Shown: positions 15,712-24,836 of the stretch, one piece after another
Layout: every line of letters starts with the position of its first letter
Position numbering within the stretch: the stretch's first letter is position 1
From: Vulcanimicrobiota bacterium
Lineage (GTDB): Bacteria > Vulcanimicrobiota > Vulcanimicrobiia > Vulcanimicrobiales > Vulcanimicrobiaceae
NCBI GenBank assembly: GCA_013036105.1
Contig: JAAXCX010000013.1
Coordinates: 1-61,254, forward strand
Length of the DNA: 61,254 bases
Direction: 5' to 3'
Notes under the pieces: model-generated
Databases searched by the model: none
The model's input: only the letters and a program-made list of their open reading frames with translations
What the model was told of the DNA's origin: nothing
Translations under genes and position numbers: made by a program

Positions 15712-18570
15712 ATGTCCTCACCGTGGCCCAGTTTAAGCTTTCTCCTCGTTCTGATCGTTTTCTGGCTGCTCTTTAGACTGTACGCGTGGCGCACGACGCT
15801 TTCAACCGGGCTATACGTCATGTTCTTCGTGTTTGGATGCGTCGGTTCGGTTCTTGTCGCCCTTTATCTTCAGGCGGTTCCGATCCACTTTCCATTAGAA
15901 GAGGGCGGTCTGGGACAAGCCGCCGCGGATCCCAAGTGGTGGCTTCTCGGACCGGTAGTCGAAGAATTCGCCAAGGCGCTCCCCGTCATTATCCTTGCAT
16001 TCTTTTTACCGGTATCGCGGCGACTCTCGATAGCGGATTTTGCGTTGGTCGGCTTTTCGACCGGAATGGGGTTTGCGTTCGTCGAGGGCAATCTCGGCGG
16101 CGTCATGGCTGCAGGGAACGCGCTCGTGCCGGCCGCGTTCCAACATCTCTTGGGGCTGGGCTATACCGTTGATACGCGCACGTACTCCATATTCTGGGCT
16201 GGGCACTATGCATATCCAGCGTTAGTCGGGGTGGGCGCTGGTCTGGGCGTGCGGTTTCTGCCGCGCGGATCGCGCGCTGTCTGGGTGCCGGCGGCGTTAC
16301 TCTTCGCACTCGCCGCCTTTGACCATTCGATGCTCAATTTCAAACTCTCGCACGTTTGGCCGAACACGTTTACCGAGGCCCCCGCATATTCCGAAGCGCT
16401 CTATCGGTTCACGCTCCATGGCTACCTTGCGATAGTATTATTGCCGGCGCTTCTCATTTGCGGAAGCTGGGTCGAAGGTTTTTGGTGCTGGAGGTTCGTG
16501 AAAAGTCCCGAGCAGACACGATTGCCGGGGGAGTTTCGCCCGCTGGTTCTTTCCGAGTTCGTGCTGGCGATTCGACGATTGCGTTTAGGATGGCAACCAT
16601 TCGCGCTGACGATGCAGTACTTCGCTCACCGCCGCGGGTTAACGATTGCAGCTGCCGAAGCCGCCGCCGATCCGAATGACGCCGGCGCTGCCGCGTACTT
16701 ACAATACTCACACGATCGGCTGATAGCAGAACAACCGCGAGTGGCCGATCCGGTGCGATCGGGGTGGATTCAACCCAAGAGCGTGCTTCTGGGGACGCTG
16801 CGCACGTTCGTCACGAAATACAGTCTCGTCTTGATCCTGCTCGTGGTTGCGGCCTTCGTCTTCATGATGCCGCCGGACGTTGCGCCGTTCTTTCACTCAA
16901 ACACATTTGCCATTGCGATCGCCCTGGTCGCGAGCGGATTCACATTGTGGCGCGTCCTGGCATTTCGCCGGCGCCCGAAGCCGGATTCGGAACACTCGGA
17001 CGGCGAGGTGCTGACCGCCTACCACGCTCGCGCGATGATGCTAAGCTCATCGGCTGTAACTGCGGGCATTCCGCTCTTAGCTATTTTTGTCAACCGCAGC
17101 TTCTTGATCCCCGTCTCTATCGGCTATGTTTCGAAGTACCTCGGCGACTGGATGACGGCCGGCGGGAACCCGATCTCGCTGATGGGGATCGGTTCGCTGA
17201 CCGGTACGGTCGAGCCGATACCCACACCCAAAGATAAGTGCGCGGAGGAGCGCGCGACGTACGAAGCCTTCAAGCGCGGCGCAGATGACGCCAAAATCGA
17301 CGCCGAGAAACTGCGCGCAAAATCGGATGCCGCTTCCGCTCCCTGCCGGGAAGCGCGGGCGGCCGCGCTTGCGGCCGAGAATGAACTCGAGGCGATCGAT
17401 GCGCCTGTCGATGAAACATCTTACGTGGAAGACGCGCAAACCGGCAGGCGTGTCACAGTCGGCGATAGCCGTTTGCTGCGCGCAGCGGCGCACGACGCCT
17501 GGCTGCGGTACCGCCGCGGCGAGCTCACGGCTGCGCAGCTCGAAGACGAGTGGAACAACCAAAATGATCCAGCCTTCCTCGATCAGCTGCGTGAACGCGA
17601 CCGGCAAACCCGTGACGCGAGACGAGCTGCCGCTCAACAACGGCTGACGGAGGCGCAAGCGCAACAGGAGCAGGCGTGTACCCCCGAGCTCGATCAGTTG
17701 GACGATAAGGCGTCAGCTGCTGAAAACTTTGCCGTACGGATTTGGTTGAAAGCCGGCGCGGCTCTCGAAGCGCTACAATACTGCGAAGGAAAGGCGGCCG
17801 CGCCGGCCGCGCCGGCCGCCGGCGACGACCCCAAACCGTTTGGGGCGCCAACGCCTCTTGCCGACGTTCCCGACGAGGGAGGCATCCCGAAACCGCCTGT
17901 GACTCCGGCGCCCGATGCCGATCCGTGCCGCTATTCACGTCTCGCGGCGCGCAACGCATCGGTTGCCACCGAAAATGCGTACGCCGCAGCGAAAGCGGCA
18001 GTGCAGACCACGCTGGACGCTTTTCACGCCTCCGACGCGGCGAATTCTCCCGAAGGCACGAGCAAGACGATGAAAGAGCAGGTCAGCATCATTCGGCAAG
18101 TACAGAGCCTGGACCGCGACAAAGATTCGCTGCACGAACAGTATCTGGATCTTCTCGATCACCGCAACAAGTTGCACGACCAGTTTCAAGCATCGGGCGA
18201 CCCAACGCTCAAGGCGCAGTCCGATCAGGTGGGTGCGCAGGCCGTTGCGATTGGCAAGCAGGTCGATGCGTTGGACGACCAGCGCACGGCCCTGGTGACA
18301 CGCGGGGACGAACTGAGCCACATCTGTCAGACACTTTGGTCCAAAGCGCTTACCCAGAAACGGCACTACGACGATCTGGTATCGGCCTACGACCGGCTCA
18401 ACGCTGCGCAAATTTCGACAATCCAAGAGTTTAATGGTTGTCAGAGCGTCAACCCAGGCGCTGGACCGGCCTACGCGATGCCGGATCGCGTGCCGCTGCC
18501 AACGATCCACACGCCGCCGACGCCCGAATTCTTCGTGCAAGATGATGGGCAGACCGACGAGGACCAGTAA
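15712..18570 (+). CDS. PrsW-like intramembrane protease fused to a long coiled-coil/Ala-rich C-terminus
   Basis: A 952-residue protein. The N-terminal third is a PrsW/CPBP-type multi-pass domain with the motifs of this metalloprotease family: EEFAK (residues 84-88), FAFVE ending at Glu125, and His145 and His165 in later helices. Two further membrane segments lie near 370-460. Residues about 500-930 are hydrophilic, rich in Ala, Gln, Glu and Arg with heptad-like stretches, Pro-rich linkers and evenly placed Cys. Typical PrsW proteins are about 220-400 residues, so the C-terminal region is an unusual addition. The C-terminus is probably extracytoplasmic or cytoplasmic depending on helix count, which I cannot fix. 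Confidence 0.75.
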   Translation: MSSPWPSLSFLLVLIVFWLLFRLYAWRTTLSTGLYVMFFVFGCVGSVLVALYLQAVPIHFPLEEGGLGQAAADPKWWLLGPVVEEFAKALPVIILAFFLPVSRRLSIADFALVGFSTGMGFAFVEGNLGGVMAAGNALVPAAFQHLLGLGYTVDTRTYSIFWAGHYAYPALVGVGAGLGVRFLPRGSRAVWVPAALLFALAAFDHSMLNFKLSHVWPNTFTEAPAYSEALYRFTLHGYLAIVLLPALLICGSWVEGFWCWRFVKSPEQTRLPGEFRPLVLSEFVLAIRRLRLGWQPFALTMQYFAHRRGLTIAAAEAAADPNDAGAAAYLQYSHDRLIAEQPRVADPVRSGWIQPKSVLLGTLRTFVTKYSLVLILLVVAAFVFMMPPDVAPFFHSNTFAIAIALVASGFTLWRVLAFRRRPKPDSEHSDGEVLTAYHARAMMLSSSAVTAGIPLLAIFVNRSFLIPVSIGYVSKYLGDWMTAGGNPISLMGIGSLTGTVEPIPTPKDKCAEERATYEAFKRGADDAKIDAEKLRAKSDAASAPCREARAAALAAENELEAIDAPVDETSYVEDAQTGRRVTVGDSRLLRAAAHDAWLRYRRGELTAAQLEDEWNNQNDPAFLDQLRERDRQTRDARRAAAQQRLTEAQAQQEQACTPELDQLDDKASAAENFAVRIWLKAGAALEALQYCEGKAAAPAAPAAGDDPKPFGAPTPLADVPDEGGIPKPPVTPAPDADPCRYSRLAARNASVATENAYAAAKAAVQTTLDAFHASDAANSPEGTSKTMKEQVSIIRQVQSLDRDKDSLHEQYLDLLDHRNKLHDQFQASGDPTLKAQSDQVGAQAVAIGKQVDALDDQRTALVTRGDELSHICQTLWSKALTQKRHYDDLVSAYDRLNAAQISTIQEFNGCQSVNPGAGPAYAMPDRVPLPTIHTPPTPEFFVQDDGQTDEDQ

Positions 18571-18588
18571 ATCTACACGGTAGGCTAG

Positions 18589-19752
18589 CTACTGCGTCGT
18601 AAGCGAATTTATGACACCAACAAATAACAGCGAGCCCGTCTGTTCGTCGCGCAAGACGAATACGAAGGGGCGATTGACGATGAACTGCTTGGGCGGCATT
18701 TGAATCGCGGTGGTCGTTACCGTGATTGAGGTTGCGGCGGCAGCGGTCGTTCCTTTTTCATCCACGCGCACGTAGGCTTGGTGGCGCACGTCGGAGATCG
18801 CCAGCCCCGGCGGCGGCGCGTGCATTAGGGAGAAGTCGGCCTGCGCAGTAAACGCGACGCCCATACCGAGCGATTTTAAGACGTCGACCAGCGAAGTGTC
18901 GTACCTCGCCGTGAACTTCGGAAGCATGACTTGCAGACGTTGCGTCGTCATGCTGGAAGCCATGCGATCGAAATTAGCCGCGCTCATGAGGCTGACAAAT
19001 TTCGTCGCGGAGGTGCCTGCATTCGGCAAAATCACATACGCGGCGTAGCCGCCTTTTCCGTAGGGCATTCTGATGGCGCTGTAGTTCGAACCGTCAATCT
19101 CTTTGAACATCCCCGTTTCCGACATGGTCTCGACGTCCGGTTTCGAACCGTCGGCGTTGTTGAATGGGCGCGGGCGCGTGTCGCTTTTTTTGAAGGGCTG
19201 CGTCCAGTCGGCTTTAAAGGCGAGCGCGTTGGTCAAGTAGGCGAAGTCCGTTTTCTTCGTTTGGCTTACGAGTTTGTCGATGAGCCCGAGCGTGTGCGCC
19301 TTGGTCCACGCGTTGATCGCCGCCGCGGCCGACGGGTTGCCGAATTGCAGCGCCTGCGCTTGCGCGCCGTAGCTTTTCTTCAAAAGGCTGACGTAAGCGG
19401 CTTTGGGCGGAATGTCTTGCCGAAGCCAGAGCGCGTTCGCAACGCCGACTTGGGCGTCGCGATTTTCGGCTAGGGCATGTATCAGCACCGCGTTGGGCCA
19501 CGCGAAGCTGCCGGCCGCGAACCCGAGTACATGAGCGATTGCGGCGCGGGTCTTTCCGCCGGCACCGTCGCCGGCCATGGAGAGGGCCATCCCGATGCTC
19601 AGCGGCGAGATGAAAACGTTTTGATTTTTTGCTTGCGGCGCGAGCCGCTGCAGTAGCGCGATCCCGAATGCGTCGTAGTTAGCCGGCTTGGGAGCGGGCG
19701 CCGCCGCGCTGAGCGTGCCGAGCGCAAGCGCCAATGTTAACCATCTCTTCAT
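18589..19752 (-). CDS. Secreted serpin (serine protease inhibitor)
   Basis: A 387-residue serpin with a signal peptide (LALALGTLSAAAPA). Conserved segments include NVFISPLSIGMALSMAGDGAGGKT, FKADWTQPF, PYGKGGYAAYVILPN and the C-terminal RPFVFVLRDEQTGSLLFVG. The reactive loop begins with the inhibitory hinge DEKGTTAAAATS. Counting from Glu as P17, P12-P9 are all Ala and P1-P1' falls at about Thr-Ala, suggesting inhibition of elastase- or subtilisin-like proteases that accept small residues. It is convergent with the PrsW-like gene, 18 bp apart. Confidence 0.93.
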   Translation of the reverse strand: MKRWLTLALALGTLSAAAPAPKPANYDAFGIALLQRLAPQAKNQNVFISPLSIGMALSMAGDGAGGKTRAAIAHVLGFAAGSFAWPNAVLIHALAENRDAQVGVANALWLRQDIPPKAAYVSLLKKSYGAQAQALQFGNPSAAAAINAWTKAHTLGLIDKLVSQTKKTDFAYLTNALAFKADWTQPFKKSDTRPRPFNNADGSKPDVETMSETGMFKEIDGSNYSAIRMPYGKGGYAAYVILPNAGTSATKFVSLMSAANFDRMASSMTTQRLQVMLPKFTARYDTSLVDVLKSLGMGVAFTAQADFSLMHAPPPGLAISDVRHQAYVRVDEKGTTAAAATSITVTTTAIQMPPKQFIVNRPFVFVLRDEQTGSLLFVGVINSLTTQ

Positions 19753-19809
19753 ACTAGAAAGAACGATTCCAGCAAGCGGTCCGTTACGCCCTACCGAAGG
19801 AGAGAATGG

Positions 19810-22034
19810 ATGCGTTTTGCGGCGTTAGGAGTGCTGCTTTCAGCCGTTATACTGACGGGCTGTTCTTCGAACTTGCCGCGGGTCCTCAACCCCGGTAGCG
19901 GTGCGCAGACGTTGGAACTCTCGCCTTCGCCGGTAGACCTCACGAACGATATCCCCGTCTCGTCGTTCACAGCGCAAAACGACGTTCCGGGACTTACCTA
20001 TACGCCGAGCGCGGATCCGAGCTGTCAGAACTCCGGCGGCGGCATTTTCGTCGCGGGCGACGGCGAGGCGCAGGCCGACGTGGCCGGTTCACCGCTGATG
20101 TTAACGTGTACGCGGTTGGAACGCCGCCGGCGACGTGCACGATCACCGTGCGTTCGTCCAATGGAGATTCGGCGACCGTCGACGCGACGTATCAGGTCAT
20201 GCTCGTGCAGTCGGTTGGCCGAAAACCGGATGCGATCACCATGGCGGTGTCGCCCGGCGTGACCCCGAGTGCGACCACGATTACGAAACTCACTCAGGTC
20301 GTTTCGCTGGCGGCCAGCGGCTTTAGCGGAGCGATCTCGGCCTCGGTGAGCGGCTGTCCGGCGACCGGAAGCGGAATGCAAGTGAGTCCCAAGCAACTTT
20401 CCGGCGGAAACGGAACGTTTGTGGTCGTGGCGTTCGGGCAAGGCAACTTGTCGTTTTCGTGCAACGTGATTATTACCGACAGCGCGAACAATACCGTCAC
20501 CGTTCCGATAACGGTCACGATCGGCGCCCTCAACAAGTTTACCGCTACTCAATCGGGCAAACTGCAGTTTGCCTGCGCGGGAACCACCGTTCCCAAGCAC
20601 TGTCAAACGATTCAAACCGTAACCTTGCAAGAAACCGGTGCGGCATCGTTTCAAATTGCCGATAAACCCTCGCTGATACACACGTGCGCGAACTCATTCA
20701 ACGGTCCGCTGAAGATGGTGACCACGCCTACGAGTGCGCCGCGGATCAGCGTTGCCGGACCGACGGCAACCGTTGCGTTCGACGGCCTGCTGCCGGCTGC
20801 CACATTAGGCTGTTCGCGGATTGTCGTGACCGACGGGCGCTCGCCCGAGCAAACCGTGAATGTCCCGGTCGAAAATTCGCTGGCTGCGGCACCGCCGCCG
20901 CCTATTTCAACGGCAGCTGCGCCGCCGTGTAAGGGCAGCGATCCGTTCGTCGCCGTGCCGGGCGCGCCGCACGGTATGTACGTATGGAATCCAAACGCCT
21001 TTCCGAAGTATCTCACGCCCCTTGCCAACGACGTGATCGGGATCGATCACACATTGTGCGGAGCGAGCTTGGTGATCTCGTGGGCTGACTTGGAGCCGAC
21101 GAAGGGAAATTTTAATTGGCAATTCGTGGCTGACGAAGCCAAACCGTACACGGACAAAGGCTTAACGGTCAATCTGCTTTTCTCGGATTCAACCGAAGGG
21201 CCGACCAACAACATCACGCCGGCTTGGGTAACGGCTCCGGCGAGCGCCGGGGGCGATGGAGCTCCGACCGTCACGTGCGCCGGCCAACCGACGATTCCGG
21301 TATTTTTCAGCCAAGTTTTCGAGAGCGACTGGGAAGCGTTTATTGCGACCGTAACGCATCAGTATAGCTTCAACAATTCAGCGCTTGCCCCGAGCGTCGG
21401 CTATCTGCGCTTTGCCACTGCCGGCGGAGCGGAGGCGCTCCCGCCGACGGGTTACAACGACGGCGGCGCATGTCAGGCAAAATGGGCGGCGGCGGGCATG
21501 ACCTATCCGGTTTGGAAGCAACACGAGATCAACATCGTGAATACGATGGCGGCCCAGTCGACGGACAAACAGATGATCGTGTCGCTGCCGGGGCTCTCGG
21601 GTGGACCGAATAAGCCGGGCACGAACACCGCCGACATCTACGACATGTCCAACGCAGTTGCAGCTATCGCTGCATCCAAGCACGTCGGCTTCTCGTTTGA
21701 AAACCTCGGGACGAAGCCAGTGTCGCCGCCGGCACCCTGCAATCCGGCGACCAACCTCATCGAGTTGCATTGGTGCCAGGCGTATCACACCTACGCAGGC
21801 GTAGTTCCGCTCAACATGCAGCCGATCACGGCGACGAGCAACCATAACACCGCGACATTCGATATCGCGGATATCTTGCCGTACGCACTCGACAACAACA
21901 TCCAAGTTTTCGAGCTCTATCCGGACGAGTGGATCCAAGCCGACTCACCGGAGTTTGCCGGTTTCCTCGGCCAGGCCGCGCACTATAAAGCAGCGCTCAA
22001 TAACGCATCGCTCGTCTTAGGGGTATCGCCCTAG
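19810..22034 (+). pseudogene. Secreted lipoprotein with glycosidase-like TIM-barrel domain, frameshifted
   Basis: The 5' part (19810 to about 20085) encodes a lipoprotein signal with lipobox LTGCSS. The rest continues in the frame one base earlier, visible as an ORF from GTG 20106 to 22034. Across the join, FTADVNVYAVGTPPATCTITV continues the Ig-like beta region sensibly, so one base appears missing between about 20070 and 20095. The C-terminal 340 residues (from HGMYVWNPNAFPKY) resemble a GH42/GH-A clan barrel, with SWADLEPTKGNFNW and GYLRFATAGGAE as candidate catalytic-strand motifs. Either an assembly error or a true pseudogene; no slippery heptamer was seen. Shine-Dalgarno GAAGGAGAG precedes 19810. 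Confidence 0.7.
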
Positions 22035-22068
22035 CTCGGCAGCTTGCGGTGGCCTCGCCAAGCTCGGC

Positions 22069-22237
22069 CGTCCTTCGCCCTTCGACTCGCTTCGCTCGCT
22101 CAGGAGTAAACACTACGCTCAGGATGACAATGCGCGCCGCTCACGCTGTAGCGTTCTGCCGCGCCGAAGCGCGGCTTGACGACTCGCGCGGGCCCTTCGA
22201 CTACGAGTTCGCGACGCGAACTCTACTCAGGATGACA
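22069..22237. repeat. Dispersed hairpin repeats, family A (two copies)
   Basis: One composite copy at about 22069-22129 contains GTCCTTCG, CCTTCGACTCGCTTCGCTCGCTCAG and a second right end AGGATGACA. A cleaner copy at 22192-22237 has the stem AGTTCGCG-A-CGCGAACT between CCTTCGACTA and TACTCAGGATGACA. They fill the gap between the glycosidase-like gene and pepA, which converge. Confidence 0.85.
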
Positions 22238-22240
22238 CCA

Positions 22241-23785
22241 TTACGTTGCCGCTTTTGTCGCTGCCGACGAGCGAGCGCCGTTCGTTTGCGTGCCGGTTGA
22301 GCCGTTGCGCGAAAGCTGTTCGGCAAAGGCGACAAAAGCGCGCACCGGCGTTCCGGTCGGGCCCTTCGCTTGCCACGGCGATTCACTATCGAGATAAGCG
22401 GTGCCGGCGATATCGAGATGCACCCACGGCGTGTCGCCGGCGAAGGCTTTTAAAAACGCCGAGGCAGTCAGCGTGCCCGCGGGGCGGCCTCCCGTGTTTT
22501 TAAGATCGGCGATGTCGCTCTTCATTAGATCACCGTATTCGTCGTAGAGCGGCATCCGCCAGTAGCGCTCGCCGGTCGGTTTGGCGGCGGCGAGAAATTC
22601 TTGCACGAGTCCGTCGTTGTTGCTCACGGCAGCGCTGGCGGTGTGGCCGAGCGCGATGACGCAGGCGCCGGTCAGCGTGGCCGCGTCAACGATCCGCGTC
22701 GCGCCGAGTTTATTCGCGTAGCAGAGCGCGTCGGCGAGAATCAGACGGCCCTCGGCGTCGGTGTTGATCACTTCGATCGTCTTGCCGTTCATCGCGGTGA
22801 AGATGTCGCCCGGCTTGGTGGCCCGTCCGCCCGGCATATTTTCGGTTGCAGGCGCGATGCCGACGACGTTGATCTTGGGTTTGAGTTTGCCGATCGCGCG
22901 CATGGCTGCGATCACGCCGGCTGCACCGGACATATCGTATTTCATTTCTTCCATGCGCTCGGGCGGCTTGAGCGAAACTCCGCCGCTGTCGAACGTGATG
23001 CCTTTGCCGACCAGCGCGAGCAGTTCTTTGCTGCCGGGGTTGCCGTTGTATTTCAAGACAATGAACTTCGGCGGCTGCGAGCTGCCTTGCGCGACCGACA
23101 GAAACGATCCCATGCCTTCCTTGCGGCAGCGATCTTCGTCGAGGATCTCAACGTCGAGTCCGCTATCCTTGGCGGCTTGCTCTGCGGCTTCAGCCAGATG
23201 CGTGGGCGTCATGTCGTTAGCCGGCGTAATTGCGAGCTTGCGCGCGAAGTTTACCGCGTCGCCAATGACTTCGCCGCGCGAAACACCGGCTTGCAATGCC
23301 TTCTCGTCGTTATCTCCGGCAACAAGCGTCAGAGTATCGGCGCCGCTGCGTTTCTCCGGCGACTTCTGGTAGACTGACGCGTCGAAACTTCCGGTAACGG
23401 CGCCTTCGACCAGCAGCGATGCGGCGTCCGTTTCATTTCCCTTTACTTGCGGCGGAAGAACTAATGCGATATCGCGCACGTTGCGACGGCCGAGATAACG
23501 GACTGCAGTGCCGGCGAGACGCGCGAGCATGTATGGCTCGAATCGCTTGGCGTCGCCCAGGCCGATCAGCAGCACGCGCTTAAACGGCTTGTCGTGCGCG
23601 TGAACCAGGCTTAATTCGCCGACCTTACCGCTGATTTCGCCTTTTAGGACCTCCCCAATCGCGCCTTGCAGCTGCGTATCGATCTCTTTGGCCGCGCCCT
23701 CGAACGGGGCGCCGCTAAAGATGGGAACCACGAGCGCGCCGGCGCGCACCGAACCCGGCGCATCATGAACGATACGAACTTGCAT
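22241..23785 (-). CDS. pepA: Leucyl aminopeptidase (M17)
   Basis: PepA removes N-terminal residues from peptides using two metal ions. The catalytic domain has VGKGITFDSGGVSLKP (metal Lys and Asp), MKYDMSGAAGV and the family signature NTDAEGRLILADAL with Asp, Glu and Arg. Product length is 514 residues including a Ser/Thr/Ala-rich tail after EQLSRNG. ATG at 23785 follows AAAGGT; the frame is open to 23938, but the extra N-terminus is antisense to the start of purM. It is divergent from purM, with 57 bp between starts. Confidence 0.95.
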   Translation of the reverse strand: MQVRIVHDAPGSVRAGALVVPIFSGAPFEGAAKEIDTQLQGAIGEVLKGEISGKVGELSLVHAHDKPFKRVLLIGLGDAKRFEPYMLARLAGTAVRYLGRRNVRDIALVLPPQVKGNETDAASLLVEGAVTGSFDASVYQKSPEKRSGADTLTLVAGDNDEKALQAGVSRGEVIGDAVNFARKLAITPANDMTPTHLAEAAEQAAKDSGLDVEILDEDRCRKEGMGSFLSVAQGSSQPPKFIVLKYNGNPGSKELLALVGKGITFDSGGVSLKPPERMEEMKYDMSGAAGVIAAMRAIGKLKPKINVVGIAPATENMPGGRATKPGDIFTAMNGKTIEVINTDAEGRLILADALCYANKLGATRIVDAATLTGACVIALGHTASAAVSNNDGLVQEFLAAAKPTGERYWRMPLYDEYGDLMKSDIADLKNTGGRPAGTLTASAFLKAFAGDTPWVHLDIAGTAYLDSESPWQAKGPTGTPVRAFVAFAEQLSRNGSTGTQTNGARSSAATKAAT

Positions 23786-23842
23786 GGTCGACCTTTCGAT
23801 TGGGTGAAAAGGACTTAAAATGCCGATTCGAGTCTTACCCGC

Positions 23843-24835
23843 ATGACGCGCGATTCCTACGCCGCCGCGGGCGTGGATATCGCCGCGGGCAACGAGGCCG
23901 TGACGCGTTACCAGGACGTGATGCGCGGGTGGCGGCACGCCGGCCAGCTTGACCAGATTGGCGGCTTTGGCGGGCTTTTCAGCCTCCCAGGAGATTCCGG
24001 TCGCGCGCTCGCCGCGTCAACCGACGGCGTGGGCACCAAACTGCTGATCGCCGCCGAGCTTCAGCGCTACGGCACGATCGGCGCGGATCTCGTGAACCAT
24101 TGCGTTAACGACATTCTCGTCGTGAATGCGACACCGCTATTCTTCTTGGATTATCTGGCGGTCGGAAAGCTCGAACCGGAGATCGCCGCGGAGGTCGTGC
24201 GCGGCTGTTTCGAAGCGTGCAAGAAACATAATTGCGCGCTCCTCGGCGGCGAAACCGCGGAGATGCCTGGATTATACGCGGAGGGACATTTCGATCTCGC
24301 CGGCACGATTGTCGGTCTGGTCGACCTGGCGGACGTGCCAAAGAAAGATGACGTCGTTCCGGGAGATGCGATCGTCGGGTTGGCTTCGGTCGGATTGCAC
24401 ACCAACGGATATACGCTGGCGCGTAAACTTCTCGACGTGCAAATATTCGGCGATGCTTTGCTGGCGGAGCATCCTTCGTATTATGACGGCGTGCGTGCCA
24501 TCCAAAAGGTCGCGCGCGTTCACGCGATGGCGCATATCACCGGCGGAGGGTTGCTGGAAAATATTCCGCGCACACTGCCGGAAAACGTCAAAGCCGTTTG
24601 CGAGCAATCGCGGTGGGAAGTGCCGGCGATCTTCAACGAGTTGGTAAAGCGCGGCGAACTGGGACACGAGGAGCGCTACCGGACATTTAATATGGGGATC
24701 GGCTACACGCTGGTCGTGCCGCTTGCGGACGCAGCCAAAGCGATCGCCGCCGTGCGCGGCGCCAAAGTTATCGGCTGGATCGAAGCGCGCAGCGGCGACG
24801 AGCCGCGCGTCGTTATTCATCCCGCGCGCGAATAG
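23843..24835 (+). CDS. purM: Phosphoribosylformylglycinamidine cyclo-ligase (AIR synthetase)
   Basis: PurM closes the imidazole ring of AIR using ATP. The 330-residue protein has IGGFGGLF, ASTDGVGTKLLIA, CVNDILVVNATPLFFLDYLA and LLGGETAEMPG, all standard PurM/PurL-family blocks, and the C-terminal NMGIGYTLVV. The gene is immediately followed, one base after its stop, by the purN fusion, so the two purine genes form an operon. Confidence 0.96.
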   Translation: MTRDSYAAAGVDIAAGNEAVTRYQDVMRGWRHAGQLDQIGGFGGLFSLPGDSGRALAASTDGVGTKLLIAAELQRYGTIGADLVNHCVNDILVVNATPLFFLDYLAVGKLEPEIAAEVVRGCFEACKKHNCALLGGETAEMPGLYAEGHFDLAGTIVGLVDLADVPKKDDVVPGDAIVGLASVGLHTNGYTLARKLLDVQIFGDALLAEHPSYYDGVRAIQKVARVHAMAHITGGGLLENIPRTLPENVKAVCEQSRWEVPAIFNELVKRGELGHEERYRTFNMGIGYTLVVPLADAAKAIAAVRGAKVIGWIEARSGDEPRVVIHPARE

Positions 24836-24836
24836 C

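Noticed and set aside
22201-22386. Frame antisense to the pepA end
   Set aside because: Overlaps the conserved pepA C-terminus and repeat DNA; Arg-rich with no family similarity.
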